Shown piece after piece: positions 57,028 through 64,000 of a stretch of 64,000 bases of DNA. Origin of the DNA: Prodigiosinella aquatilis (GTDB taxonomy: Bacteria > Pseudomonadota > Gammaproteobacteria > Enterobacterales > Enterobacteriaceae); NCBI GenBank assembly GCA_030388725.1, contig CP128857.1, positions 3,658,001 through 3,722,000 of the forward strand, read 5' to 3'. The position numbers and the translations under genes are program-made. Below the pieces are notes generated by a model. It was not told where the DNA came from. It ran no database searches and worked only from the letters and a program-made list of their open reading frames with translations. Every line of letters begins with the position of its first letter. The stretch's first letter is position 1.

Positions 57028-57482
57028 GTATATTGCGGGCAGGGCTGGTTATTGGGGCAGTGGCGGCGGTGCTGATTGCTGGATTGGGGTTGCAGTCATG
57101 GCGCTTGCACAATGCCCAACAACTGACGATCCAACAGGCAAAAACACTGTCGGTACAAGAGACGGCGCTGACTGAGAAAAACAGTCAATTGAAAAGCGTC
57201 GCTGAACAGGCCGAACACAATAATCAGGAGCAGGCCCGATTACGGGCGCTGGCTAATGAGAACCAGGCAGCGTTGTCTGCCCGGCAGAAAACCATAGAGA
57301 GGTTAAAACGTGAGAATGCAGAACTTAAACGCTGGGCTGATACCCCTTTGCCTGCTGATATTGTCCGGTTGCGCCAGCGTCCCGTCCTCACCGGCGGTCA
57401 CGCTTACCGTGAATGGCTGTCCCAGTCTAACGCCGTGCCGGTTTCCGGCAGCCAGCCCACAGACCAACGGCGAACTCAATAA
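57024..57482 (+). CDS. lysB: Inner-membrane spanin LysB
   Basis: 152 residues: an N-terminal membrane anchor (GLVIGAVAAVLIAGLGLQSW) and a long periplasmic coiled coil (about 30-110, QTALTEKNSQLKS-type heptads). With LysC it joins inner and outer membranes for the last lysis step. It follows K directly, so a lysA gene, present in P2, is absent. Confidence 0.88.
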   Translation: MSILRAGLVIGAVAAVLIAGLGLQSWRLHNAQQLTIQQAKTLSVQETALTEKNSQLKSVAEQAEHNNQEQARLRALANENQAALSARQKTIERLKRENAELKRWADTPLPADIVRLRQRPVLTGGHAYREWLSQSNAVPVSGSQPTDQRRTQ

Positions 57483-57600
57483 TCAACTGGATGAAACCGA
57501 AGCGGCGCTGGCAGATTGCGCCGATCAGGTAGACATCACGATAGCTTGTCAGGAACGCGCACATGCAGAAACCGCACTCCCTACGAAACGCACTGACTAA
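57316..57600 (+). CDS. lysC: Outer-membrane spanin lipoprotein LysC
   Basis: 94 residues from ATG 57316, starting within lysB in another frame and ending 118 bases beyond it, like Rz/Rz1 pairs. The lipobox LILSGC follows a short signal (MQNLNAGLIPLCLLILSGC), and the rest is Pro/Cys-rich. Confidence 0.85.
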   Translation: MQNLNAGLIPLCLLILSGCASVPSSPAVTLTVNGCPSLTPCRFPAASPQTNGELNNQLDETEAALADCADQVDITIACQERAHAETALPTKRTD

Positions 57601-57994
57601 TGCCGTTCAACACTTGCGGGAAAACCCGGAGTGCCTGCATATTTTTGTCGATAACGGCACGGTAGTCAGCACGCTGGCCCCCTCGTTGTCATGGGAATAC
57701 CGTTACACTCTGAACATTGTCGTGACTGATTTTGCCGGTGACCAGAATTTGCTTATCGCGCCTATCATGCACTGGCTGAGAGAGAATCAGCCGGACATGA
57801 TGGCGAACCCGGATAACCGGGAGAAAGGGTTCACCTTTGAAGTGGACATACTTAATCATCAGGCGTGTGATATCAGCATTGACCTGAAACTCACCGAACG
57901 TATTCAGGTTCAGGAGCAGGACGGCAATCAGGTGGTCGCGGCGTTGCCCGAGCCCGGCGACCCCGAGGAATACTGGACGCTAAAACATGGATGA
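57563..57994 (+). CDS. R: Tail completion protein gpR
   Basis: 143 residues, P2 gpR family (SLRNALTNAVQHLRENPECL, VVTDFAGDQNLLIAPIMHWL). It acts in tail-terminus completion. It overlaps lysC upstream and S downstream. Confidence 0.9.
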   Translation: MQKPHSLRNALTNAVQHLRENPECLHIFVDNGTVVSTLAPSLSWEYRYTLNIVVTDFAGDQNLLIAPIMHWLRENQPDMMANPDNREKGFTFEVDILNHQACDISIDLKLTERIQVQEQDGNQVVAALPEPGDPEEYWTLKHG

Positions 57995-58403
57995 CTTGCA
58001 CCAGGTTGAAGGCTGGCTGTCGGCTCTGCTGACAAAGCTGGCCCCGGCCGAGCGTAAGAAACTGATGCGGGAGATTGCCCGCGACCTGCGCAAACAACAG
58101 CAAGACCACATCCGGTTACAGCAGAACCCGGACGGCACCACGTTTGAAGCCCGACGGGTTTCCGCTCGAACTAAACCTGGTCGTATCCGGCGGCAGATGT
58201 TCAGCAAGCTGCGTACTGCCAAATACCTGAAGGCCACCGCCACGGCAGACGTGGCCGAAGTTGGTTTTTCCGGTGCGGTGCAACGCATTGCCCGCGTACA
58301 TCACTATGGGTTACGGGATAAGGTGCGGGAACGCGGGCCAGTCACGAAGTATCCGGCCCGGCAGTTGCTGGGGATGAATGACCACGAAAGAGAAAAAAAT
58401 TAA
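57987..58403 (+). CDS. S: Tail completion protein gpS
   Basis: 138 residues, P2 gpS family (phage virion morphogenesis; EGWLSALLTKLAPAERKKLM, HHYGLRDKVRERGP, YPARQLLGMNDHE). In P2 the V gene comes next; here a leftward toxin-antitoxin pair separates them. Confidence 0.9.
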   Translation: MDDLHQVEGWLSALLTKLAPAERKKLMREIARDLRKQQQDHIRLQQNPDGTTFEARRVSARTKPGRIRRQMFSKLRTAKYLKATATADVAEVGFSGAVQRIARVHHYGLRDKVRERGPVTKYPARQLLGMNDHEREKN

Positions 58404-58412
58404 CGTACTGCT

Positions 58413-58775
58413 TCAACGATGGTTAGCGCGATAACTTATGCCACCTGTTTTTTTTTCTGCCTCTTTCTTGGCCAGTAACACATTCAGTGTGGTAACGCGA
58501 CCAATCTCTTCTTGAGCACGCCTATCGTTTTGAACTTCCCACAAATCGACATTCATTTGCAGATTAAGCCAGAAATCAACGGACGTATCGAAGACCTTGG
58601 CCAGACGAAATGCCATATCAACGGTCAGCTTACGGTTATTGTTCACCAATGCACTTACGGTGTTGCGATGCACATTCAGCATGTCAGCCAAATCATTGAT
58701 TTTTAGGCCGCAGGGTTCCAGATATTCATACAGTAAAATATCCCCTACGGTTGTTGGTTTACGTGTCGCTTGCAT
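58413..58775 (-). CDS. higA: HigA-family antitoxin
   Basis: 120 residues with a Xre-type helix-turn-helix (GLKINDLADMLNVHRNTVSALVNNNRKLT) and the HigA pattern MAFRLAKVFDTSVDFWLNLQ. It neutralises the toxin encoded upstream and probably represses the pair. It is extended by a Lys-rich C-terminal tail. Confidence 0.9.
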   Translation of the reverse strand: MQATRKPTTVGDILLYEYLEPCGLKINDLADMLNVHRNTVSALVNNNRKLTVDMAFRLAKVFDTSVDFWLNLQMNVDLWEVQNDRRAQEEIGRVTTLNVLLAKKEAEKKTGGISYRANHR

Positions 58776-58837
58776 ATGTCATCCTCAGCGGTTACTACAT
58801 TTGTTCATTACTGTGATATCAGGCTATCCGCCAATCA

Positions 58838-59149
58838 TCATTTGTGTTTTTTATACGTATGAGCATCCAGGTACAGATCATAAGCTTTCCCCTCATACCA
58901 TTTAAAAATTAACCGGTACTGCTCATTCACCCGGATAGATGAATACTCACCCAATGGCGGATTTAATACTTCATATCGGTTTCCCGGCGGAGAACGAAGA
59001 TCACGATGGCTTATCGCTGCATTGATAATATCCAGTTTTCTCGCCATCGAAGATTCGATACCCGCAGGGATTTTCTTATGTGGCGTTCCATATAGAAAAA
59101 AATCCTCAAGCCACTGATCCCGGAAACTGTCGATGCTTCTCTTCTGCAT
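58838..59149 (-). CDS. higB: HigB/RelE-family toxin
   Basis: 103 residues, RelE-superfamily ribosome-dependent mRNase: KRSIDSFRDQWLEDFFLYG near the start, RSPPGNRYEVLNPPLGEYSSI and the conserved NEQYRLIFKW, ending YLDAHTYKKH. Toxin-first order is the hig arrangement. The pair points against the tail genes, which suggests a cargo gene expressed in the lysogen. Confidence 0.9.
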   Translation of the reverse strand: MQKRSIDSFRDQWLEDFFLYGTPHKKIPAGIESSMARKLDIINAAISHRDLRSPPGNRYEVLNPPLGEYSSIRVNEQYRLIFKWYEGKAYDLYLDAHTYKKHK

Positions 59150-59229
59150 CTGTCACCTTATCGTCCTTACTGATGAATGGCTTAAATTATAACGCACAGT
59201 GGCACTGTGCACAAGTGCATTTCTATGCA

Positions 59230-59247
59230 TGTATCACCCTCCGCACA
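59230..59247. promoter_or_regulatory. Ogr/Delta activator site before V
   Basis: TGT-N12-ACA, 47 bases before the V start, downstream of the higBA promoter region. P2 has its PV late promoter here. Confidence 0.65.
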
Positions 59248-59293
59248 ATAGCCCGCCCGTGATGTGTCGTTTCATCGCTGGCAGGCTATCTCC

Positions 59294-59827
59294 ATGAATG
59301 CAGAAACTACCGAAATCATGCGCCTGTTGCTGAACCTGATCCGGGTTGGCGTCGTTATCGACGTCGATTCTGATAACTGGTTATGCCGGGTACAAACCGG
59401 CGAATTGCAAACCGGCTGGCTGAACTGGCTAACAACCCGCGCCGGAACGTCCCGCACCTGGTGGAAACCTTCACCGGGGGAACAAGTGTTGTTACTGAGC
59501 ATCGGCGGCGAACTGACTACGGCCTTTGTGCTACCCGCGATTTTCTCCAGTGAGAATCCGCCGCCGTCCGTATCTGATGATGCGCTGGTGACTATCTTCC
59601 CCGATGGTGCTCGCTTTGAGTATGAGCCAGCATCCGGCCAGTTGCTGATTGATGGCGTAAAACACGTGGTGCTGAACGCGGACACGCTCACACTTAATGC
59701 AGCGGTGACCATCAACGGCCCGGTCATCCAGCAGGGTGGCACTATGTCGTCAAATGGCGTCGTGGTGCATACCCATCAGCACCGTGGTGTACAGACCGGC
59801 GGCAGCAATACCGGAGGGCCAGTGTAA
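59294..59827 (+). CDS. V: Baseplate spike protein gpV
   Basis: 177 residues from ATG 59294. P2 gpV family: an N-terminal OB-fold region and a C-terminal beta-helical spike ending in HTHQHRG, which holds the HxH iron-binding tip. It pierces the outer membrane. It overlaps W by one base. Confidence 0.92.
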   Translation: MNAETTEIMRLLLNLIRVGVVIDVDSDNWLCRVQTGELQTGWLNWLTTRAGTSRTWWKPSPGEQVLLLSIGGELTTAFVLPAIFSSENPPPSVSDDALVTIFPDGARFEYEPASGQLLIDGVKHVVLNADTLTLNAAVTINGPVIQQGGTMSSNGVVVHTHQHRGVQTGGSNTGGPV

Positions 59828-60171
59828 TGCGCTACCTCGGCATGAATCAGCAAAGCGGTGAACGCATCAGCGATGCCGCGCATATCCGTCAGTCGGTCCG
59901 CGACATTCTGATCACGCCAGTAGGCACCCGGCTAGCCCGGAGGGAGTACGGTTCACTGGTCTTTGACCTGCTGGACCAGCCACAAAATGCCGCCACGCGC
60001 TTACAAGTCATGTCCGCTATTTACACCGCGCTGAACCGCTGGGAACCACGCCTGCGGTTAACGTCGGTTCAGTTGCAAAGCGCCTTTGACGGCAGCATGG
60101 CCGCTGATGTCACCGCCGAACTGGTCAGCGGCCAGCCGGTGAATTTATCCGTATCGTTGGGGAATACCTGA
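59827..60171 (+). CDS. W: Baseplate wedge protein gpW
   Basis: 114 residues, gp25-like lysozyme-fold baseplate family (HIRQSVRDILITPVGTRLARREYGS, FDLLDQPQNAAT). Starts overlapping V and ends overlapping J. Confidence 0.93.
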   Translation: MRYLGMNQQSGERISDAAHIRQSVRDILITPVGTRLARREYGSLVFDLLDQPQNAATRLQVMSAIYTALNRWEPRLRLTSVQLQSAFDGSMAADVTAELVSGQPVNLSVSLGNT

Positions 60172-61079
60172 TGAGTGTGATTGATTTATCGCAATTGTCC
60201 GCACCGGAGATTGTCACGGTGCCGGATTTTGAAACGGTATTCGCTGAACGAAAAGCGGCATTTATTGCCCTCTACCCGACGGATGAGCAGGACGCGGTGG
60301 CCGCGACGCTGGCATTAGAATCTGAGCCGGTGGTCAAACTGTTACAGGAAAATGCCTATCGGGAGATCCTGTTACTACAACGCATCAACGAAGCCGCACA
60401 GGCGGTGATGGTGGCCTATGCCCTCGGCAGTGATTTAGATCAGTTGGCCGCCAACCATAACGTGCAGCGCCTGACCATTACCCCGGCGGATACCGCCGCT
60501 ATCCCGCCAGTAGAGGCGGTCATGGAAAGCGATGATGACCTGCGCCAGCGCATCCCGGCGGCGTTTGAGGGGCTAAGTGTCGCCGGGCCGACCGGTGCCT
60601 ATGAATTCCACGCCGTCAGCGCCGACGGGCGGGTATCAGATGCCAGCGCGATCAGCCCCTCACCGGCGGAAGTGATCGTCACCGTCTTGTCACGCGAGGG
60701 TGACGGCACTGCGGATACCGACCTGCTGGCCGTAGTAGAAACGGCGCTGAATGATGAGTCGGTGCGTCCGGTCGCTGACCGGGTAACGGTGCAATCAGCT
60801 ACGGTGGTGAACTATGAGATTGACGCTCAGTTATATCTGTATCCAGGGCCGGAAGCCGAACCGGTCCGCATTGCGGCGGAAGAACGTTTGCAGACCTACA
60901 TTTCCGCCCAGCGTCGCCTTGGGCGTGATATCCGCTTGTCAGCCATTTATGCCGCCCTGCATGTCGAAGGCGTGCAGCGTGTGAACCTGCTGGCCCCACT
61001 GGTTGATGTGGTGCTGGACCAGACACAGGCGTCATATTGCACCGGCTGGCAGATAACCATCGGAGGCAGTGATGAATAA
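60171..61079 (+). CDS. J: Baseplate wedge protein gpJ
   Basis: 302 residues, P2 gpJ family: LSQLSAPEIVTVPDFETVFA, AVMVAYALGSDLDQLAANHN, FEGLSVAGPTGAYEFHAVSA. A baseplate subunit that joins W and I. It overlaps I by 8 bases. Confidence 0.93.
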   Translation: MSVIDLSQLSAPEIVTVPDFETVFAERKAAFIALYPTDEQDAVAATLALESEPVVKLLQENAYREILLLQRINEAAQAVMVAYALGSDLDQLAANHNVQRLTITPADTAAIPPVEAVMESDDDLRQRIPAAFEGLSVAGPTGAYEFHAVSADGRVSDASAISPSPAEVIVTVLSREGDGTADTDLLAVVETALNDESVRPVADRVTVQSATVVNYEIDAQLYLYPGPEAEPVRIAAEERLQTYISAQRRLGRDIRLSAIYAALHVEGVQRVNLLAPLVDVVLDQTQASYCTGWQITIGGSDE

Positions 61080-61680
61080 CACTCTGTTGCCACCGGGCTC
61101 GTCCGCATTAGAACGCCGTCTGGCACAGGTGGACGCCACCATCAGCGGGTTACCGGTTCCGATACGCCCGTTATGGAACCCGGATACCTGCCCGACCTCA
61201 TTTCTTCCCTACCTTGCCTGGGCGTTTTCCGTTGACCGCTGGGATGAGCACTGGCCGGAGAGCGTAAAGCGCCAGGCGATAAAAAATGCGTTTTTTATTC
61301 ATAAACACAAAGGCACACTCGGCGCATTACGGCGTGTCGTGGAGCCATTCGGCTACCTGATCCGCATCACCGAATGGTGGCAGACCGGCGACGCCCCTGG
61401 CACCTTTCGGCTGGATATTGGCGTGCAGGACAATGGCATTACCGAGGAAACCTTTCTTGAGCTGGAGCGATTGATTGCCGACGCCAAACCGCTCAGCCGT
61501 CACCTGTTGGGATTGTCCATCAATCTGGATACCAGCGGAGAACTGCCAATATCGGCAAGCAGTTACGGCGGCGATGAACTGACGGTGTACCCCTATTTCC
61601 CTGAAACCCTGACCGTCTCTGGCGCGGATATGCGCGGGGTGGCCCTTCATCTGACTGATAATGTGAGCGTAACCGCATGA
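61072..61680 (+). CDS. I: Tail protein gpI
   Basis: 202 residues from ATG 61072 (a GTG three bases earlier is also possible). P2 gpI family: LLPPGSSALERRLAQVDATI, LPYLAWAFSVDRWDEHWPES. It links the tail fibre to the baseplate. Confidence 0.92.
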   Translation: MNNTLLPPGSSALERRLAQVDATISGLPVPIRPLWNPDTCPTSFLPYLAWAFSVDRWDEHWPESVKRQAIKNAFFIHKHKGTLGALRRVVEPFGYLIRITEWWQTGDAPGTFRLDIGVQDNGITEETFLELERLIADAKPLSRHLLGLSINLDTSGELPISASSYGGDELTVYPYFPETLTVSGADMRGVALHLTDNVSVTA

Positions 61681-62645
61681 GTACCAAATATTTTGCACTG
61701 TTGACCCACATTGGTGCGGCACGACTGGCAAATGCCACCATGCTGGGTGGTTATCTGAATATTACCCAGATGGCCGTTGGCGATGGCGGCGGAACATTAC
61801 CCACCCCCGACCCGGCACAAACCGAACTGATTGGCGAAAAGCGCCGGGCACCGCTCAATTCGCTGACCGTTGATGACAATAACAGTAACCAGATTATTGC
61901 CGAACAGGTGATACCGGAAAACGAAGGCGGCTTCTGGATCCGGGAAATCGGGTTGTATGACGCTGACGACAATCTGATTGCCATCGCCAACTGCCCGGAA
62001 ACCTATAAACCACAGCTACAGGAAGGTTCCGGGCGTATCCAGACCGTGCGCATGATTTTGATTGTCAGCAACACGGAGGCGGTGACGCTGAAAATTGACC
62101 CGGCGGTGGTGTTGGCCACACGTCAATATGTTGATAACGCGGTTATTGAAGTCAAGGCCTATGCCGACAGCCAACTTGCCGCGCATGTTGCCGCTGATAA
62201 TCCGCACTCTCAATACGCCCCGACTAACAGCCCGGCATTGACCGGCACACCGACCGCGCCGACCCCGGCACAAGCGACAAACAACACACAGATTGCCACC
62301 ACAGCTTTTGTTCGGTCTGTCGTCGGGAATTTTTCCGAATCATTTAAAAGTTTGTTGGCCGACAATGGATATCAAGTGCTGCCGAGCGGCTTGATTCTGC
62401 AATGGGGAACACTATCCATGACTTCAACGTCTGCCAATACGTACACAATATTACCGTTTTTATTTCCGATCACGTTCCCTGCTGCACTGTGTTCGATATC
62501 GGGATCGATCCGGACAGGGTTGGCGGGTGATGCGTATACCAGCTTCTCGTTTGAGAAAGCAACCAATGCGGGGGCTACGTTGTATTACACTACTGCTGGA
62601 ACCGACATGTTTCCGACCATAAACTGGATGGCTGTGGGGTACTGA
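61677..62645 (+). CDS. H: Tail fibre protein gpH
   Basis: 322 residues. The N-terminal domain is the P2-type tail-fibre attachment module (MSTKYFALLTHIGAARLANA, GFWIREIGLYDADDNLIAIA). The middle has collar-type sequence (LTGTPTAPTPAQATNNTQIA). The fibre is about half the length of P2 gpH, with a distinct C-terminal receptor-binding part (from about 240) that is probably the variable host-range module. Confidence 0.9.
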   Translation: MSTKYFALLTHIGAARLANATMLGGYLNITQMAVGDGGGTLPTPDPAQTELIGEKRRAPLNSLTVDDNNSNQIIAEQVIPENEGGFWIREIGLYDADDNLIAIANCPETYKPQLQEGSGRIQTVRMILIVSNTEAVTLKIDPAVVLATRQYVDNAVIEVKAYADSQLAAHVAADNPHSQYAPTNSPALTGTPTAPTPAQATNNTQIATTAFVRSVVGNFSESFKSLLADNGYQVLPSGLILQWGTLSMTSTSANTYTILPFLFPITFPAALCSISGSIRTGLAGDAYTSFSFEKATNAGATLYYTTAGTDMFPTINWMAVGY

Positions 62646-62647
62646 TA

Positions 62648-63070
62648 ATGCCATATTATTCAAAATCTACAGGTGGCTTTTATGCCATCGCCATTCACGG
62701 TAATGCGATGCCATCTGATGTGGTTGAAATTAACGTTGATTACTATCAACAATTATTGAACGAGCAATCTAATGGAAATGTCATCCAATTTAATGACGCG
62801 GCTGAACAGCCCATCGCTGTACAACCTCCTGGGCTGTCAACAGCAGAACTTGCCGCAGCGGCAGTGAAAACAGCAGAGAACGAATTACTGAGTCGTCGCG
62901 CAACCGCTAACGCTCGTATCACGGAACTCACCTACGCAGTGGATCTAGAGCTGGCAACCGACGAGGAAAAAACCGCATTACTGGCGTGGAAAAAATACGT
63001 GGTATTACTGAGTCGCATCAATACCACTACCGCGCCGGATATTGACTGGCCGACGGTGCCGGAGAACTAA
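62648..63070 (+). CDS. G: Tail fibre assembly protein gpG
   Basis: 140 residues, starting 2 bases after H. The C-terminal part (ANARITELTYAVDLELATDEEKTALLAWKKYVVLLSRI) is the Tfa/caudovirus tail fibre assembly signature; the N-terminal part is specific to the paired fibre. Confidence 0.9.
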   Translation: MPYYSKSTGGFYAIAIHGNAMPSDVVEINVDYYQQLLNEQSNGNVIQFNDAAEQPIAVQPPGLSTAELAAAAVKTAENELLSRRATANARITELTYAVDLELATDEEKTALLAWKKYVVLLSRINTTTAPDIDWPTVPEN

Positions 63071-63085
63071 CCCCAGCGCCGTGGT

Positions 63086-63105
63086 TTGTGCCGAGCGCGA
63101 CACAA
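63086..63105. promoter_or_regulatory. Ogr/Delta activator site before FI
   Basis: TTGT-N12-ACAA, exact, 92 bases before the FI start, the place of the P2 PF late promoter. Confidence 0.75.
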
Positions 63106-63197
63106 ACCTTGTACTGTCCTTCACACAAGGAGCGATTAATGCACAGTCGCCCCGGTCACATCACCATAACGGTTACTCACTCACCGGAGAACCGTTT

Positions 63198-64000
63198 ATG
63201 GCAACTGATTACCATCACGGTGTGCGTGTCGTTGAAGTCAACGAAGGCACTCGCACCATTACCACCGTATCAACAGCGATTATCGGCCTGGTCTGTACCG
63301 CCGACGATGCCGACGCGGCAACCTTTCCGCTCAATAAACCGGTATTGATCACCGATGTTTTGACAGCCAGTGGTAAAGCGGGTGGATCCGGCACGCTGGC
63401 TCACTCACTGGATGCCATCGGCGACCAGGCAAAGCCCGTTACAGTAGTGGTACGTGTCGCCCAGGGCGAGAGCGAAGCCGAAACCACCACGAACATCATC
63501 GGCGGCGTGACGTCCGACGGCAAAAAAACCGGAATGAAAGCATTACTGGCAGCCCAGGCCCAACTGGGGGTAAAACCGCGTATTCTCGGCGTGCCGGGGC
63601 ATGACAACCGGGCGGTATCCGTAGAGCTCGCGAGTATCGCGCAGAGTCTGCGTGCCTTTGCCTACATCAGCGCCTACGGTTGCAAGACGGTGGAAGAGGC
63701 CATCGCCTACCGCGACAATTTTAGTCAGCGTGAACTGATGCTGATTTGGCCGGATTTTATCGCCTGGGATACCACAACCAGTGCCGACACCACCGCTTAT
63801 GCTACCGCCCGTGCGCTGGGGCTGCGTGCCAAACTGGACGAACAAACTGGCTGGCACAAAACCCTGTCCAACGTCGGCGTGAACGGCGTCACCGGCATTT
63901 CTGCGGATGTGTTCTGGGATTTGCAAGACCCGGCCACCGACGCCGGTCTGCTGAACCAGAATGAAGTCACCACGCTGATCCGCAAAGACGGCTTCCGCTT
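63198..64000 (+). CDS. FI: Tail sheath protein gpFI (3' end outside window)
   Basis: At least 267 residues, open to the window end. MATDYHHGVRVVEVNEGTRT and TAIIGLVCTADDADAATFPL start the P2 FI sheath family. It forms the contractile sheath. The remainder, and genes FII, E, T, U, D and ogr expected next, lie beyond the window. Confidence 0.92.
   Translation, partial: MATDYHHGVRVVEVNEGTRTITTVSTAIIGLVCTADDADAATFPLNKPVLITDVLTASGKAGGSGTLAHSLDAIGDQAKPVTVVVRVAQGESEAETTTNIIGGVTSDGKKTGMKALLAAQAQLGVKPRILGVPGHDNRAVSVELASIAQSLRAFAYISAYGCKTVEEAIAYRDNFSQRELMLIWPDFIAWDTTTSADTTAYATARALGLRAKLDEQTGWHKTLSNVGVNGVTGISADVFWDLQDPATDAGLLNQNEVTTLIRKDGFR

Larger units (their letters stand above)
35450..64000. mobile_element. 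P2/186-type prophage (right end outside window)
   Basis: The genes keep the P2 order: integrase and repressor leftward, cox-cII-fil-B-A rightward, a variable zone, cos, Q-P leftward and O-N-M-L-X-Y-K-lysBC-R-S-V-W-J-I-H-G-FI rightward. The repressor with a 186-CI-type C-terminal domain, the CII-like gene and the LexA-boxed gene after A point to the 186/Fels-2 branch. The left attachment core must lie between about 35435 and 35583; it cannot be fixed because the right copy is beyond the window. Repeated TGCAAC/TGCAT units at 35545-35575 may be integrase arm sites. Confidence 0.93.

Overview
The window is chromosomal DNA from a gammaproteobacterium of the order Enterobacterales. Its housekeeping genes read as close relatives of E. 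coli or Pectobacteriaceae (Dickeya, Pectobacterium, Brenneria) genes, and blocks such as panB-panC-panD, rluD-pgeF-clpB and aroF-tyrA//pheA keep their enterobacterial order. The genus cannot be fixed from sequence alone.

Layout. (1) 1-9000: pantothenate genes, an ABC-2 exporter (yadGH), carbonic anhydrase, hpt, a GNAT acetyltransferase, two small secreted proteins of unknown role, yacC and the spermidine genes speE-speD. (2) 9000-11190: a decayed, GC-richer accessory cluster of pseudogenes (MarR regulator, isochorismatase-like hydrolase, small membrane protein, MFS transporter, possible SDR) ending at a tRNA-Asp. (3) 11190-16520: dnaQ, rnhA, yafS, gloB, mltD and yafD, with an IS3-like tip remnant acting as a hairpin between mltD and yafD. 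(4) 16520-23620: a P4-type integrase relic beside a second tRNA-Asp, then a complete rRNA operon on the minus strand (16S, tRNA-Glu, 23S, 5S, tRNA-Thr, 5S, tRNA-Asp). Its 23S carries an intervening sequence in helix 25. The operon joins neighbourhoods that lie far apart in E. coli (clpB on the 16S side, yafD-dnaQ on the 5S side), which marks an rrn-mediated rearrangement. (5) 23620-35330: clpB, pgeF, rluD, bamD, raiA, the pheL attenuator and pheA, tyrA-aroF, a BtsR-like regulator and a nucleoside-gate membrane protein.

(6) About 35450-64000: a P2/186-type prophage, cut by the window end. Integrase and a CI repressor with two tandem DNA-binding domains face left. The lytic early operon runs right: cox/apl-like, cII-like, fil-like, B-like, DUF2732, zinc finger, exonuclease, Dam, Dcm and the HUH replication initiator gpA. 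Between gpA and the portal gene, where P2-like phages carry their variable defence hotspot, lie hicAB, a near-consensus LexA box driving a 63-residue gene (a positional match to the 186 tum antirepressor), and an AT-rich cassette: a second cytosine-5 methyltransferase convergent with a two-gene operon encoding a DUF262 protein and a HEPN RNase-like protein. A cos-like sequence follows, then the structural genes Q, P, O, N, M, L, X, Y, K, lysB/lysC, R, S, V, W, J, I, H, G and FI, with a higBA toxin-antitoxin pair inserted between S and V. Three TGT-N12-ACA palindromes precede the late operons and match the Ogr/Delta activator site.

The most interesting system is the Dcm + DUF262 + HEPN cassette at 46259-49134. 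It looks like a methylation-associated anti-phage module without the HNH nuclease domain common in DUF262 restriction proteins.
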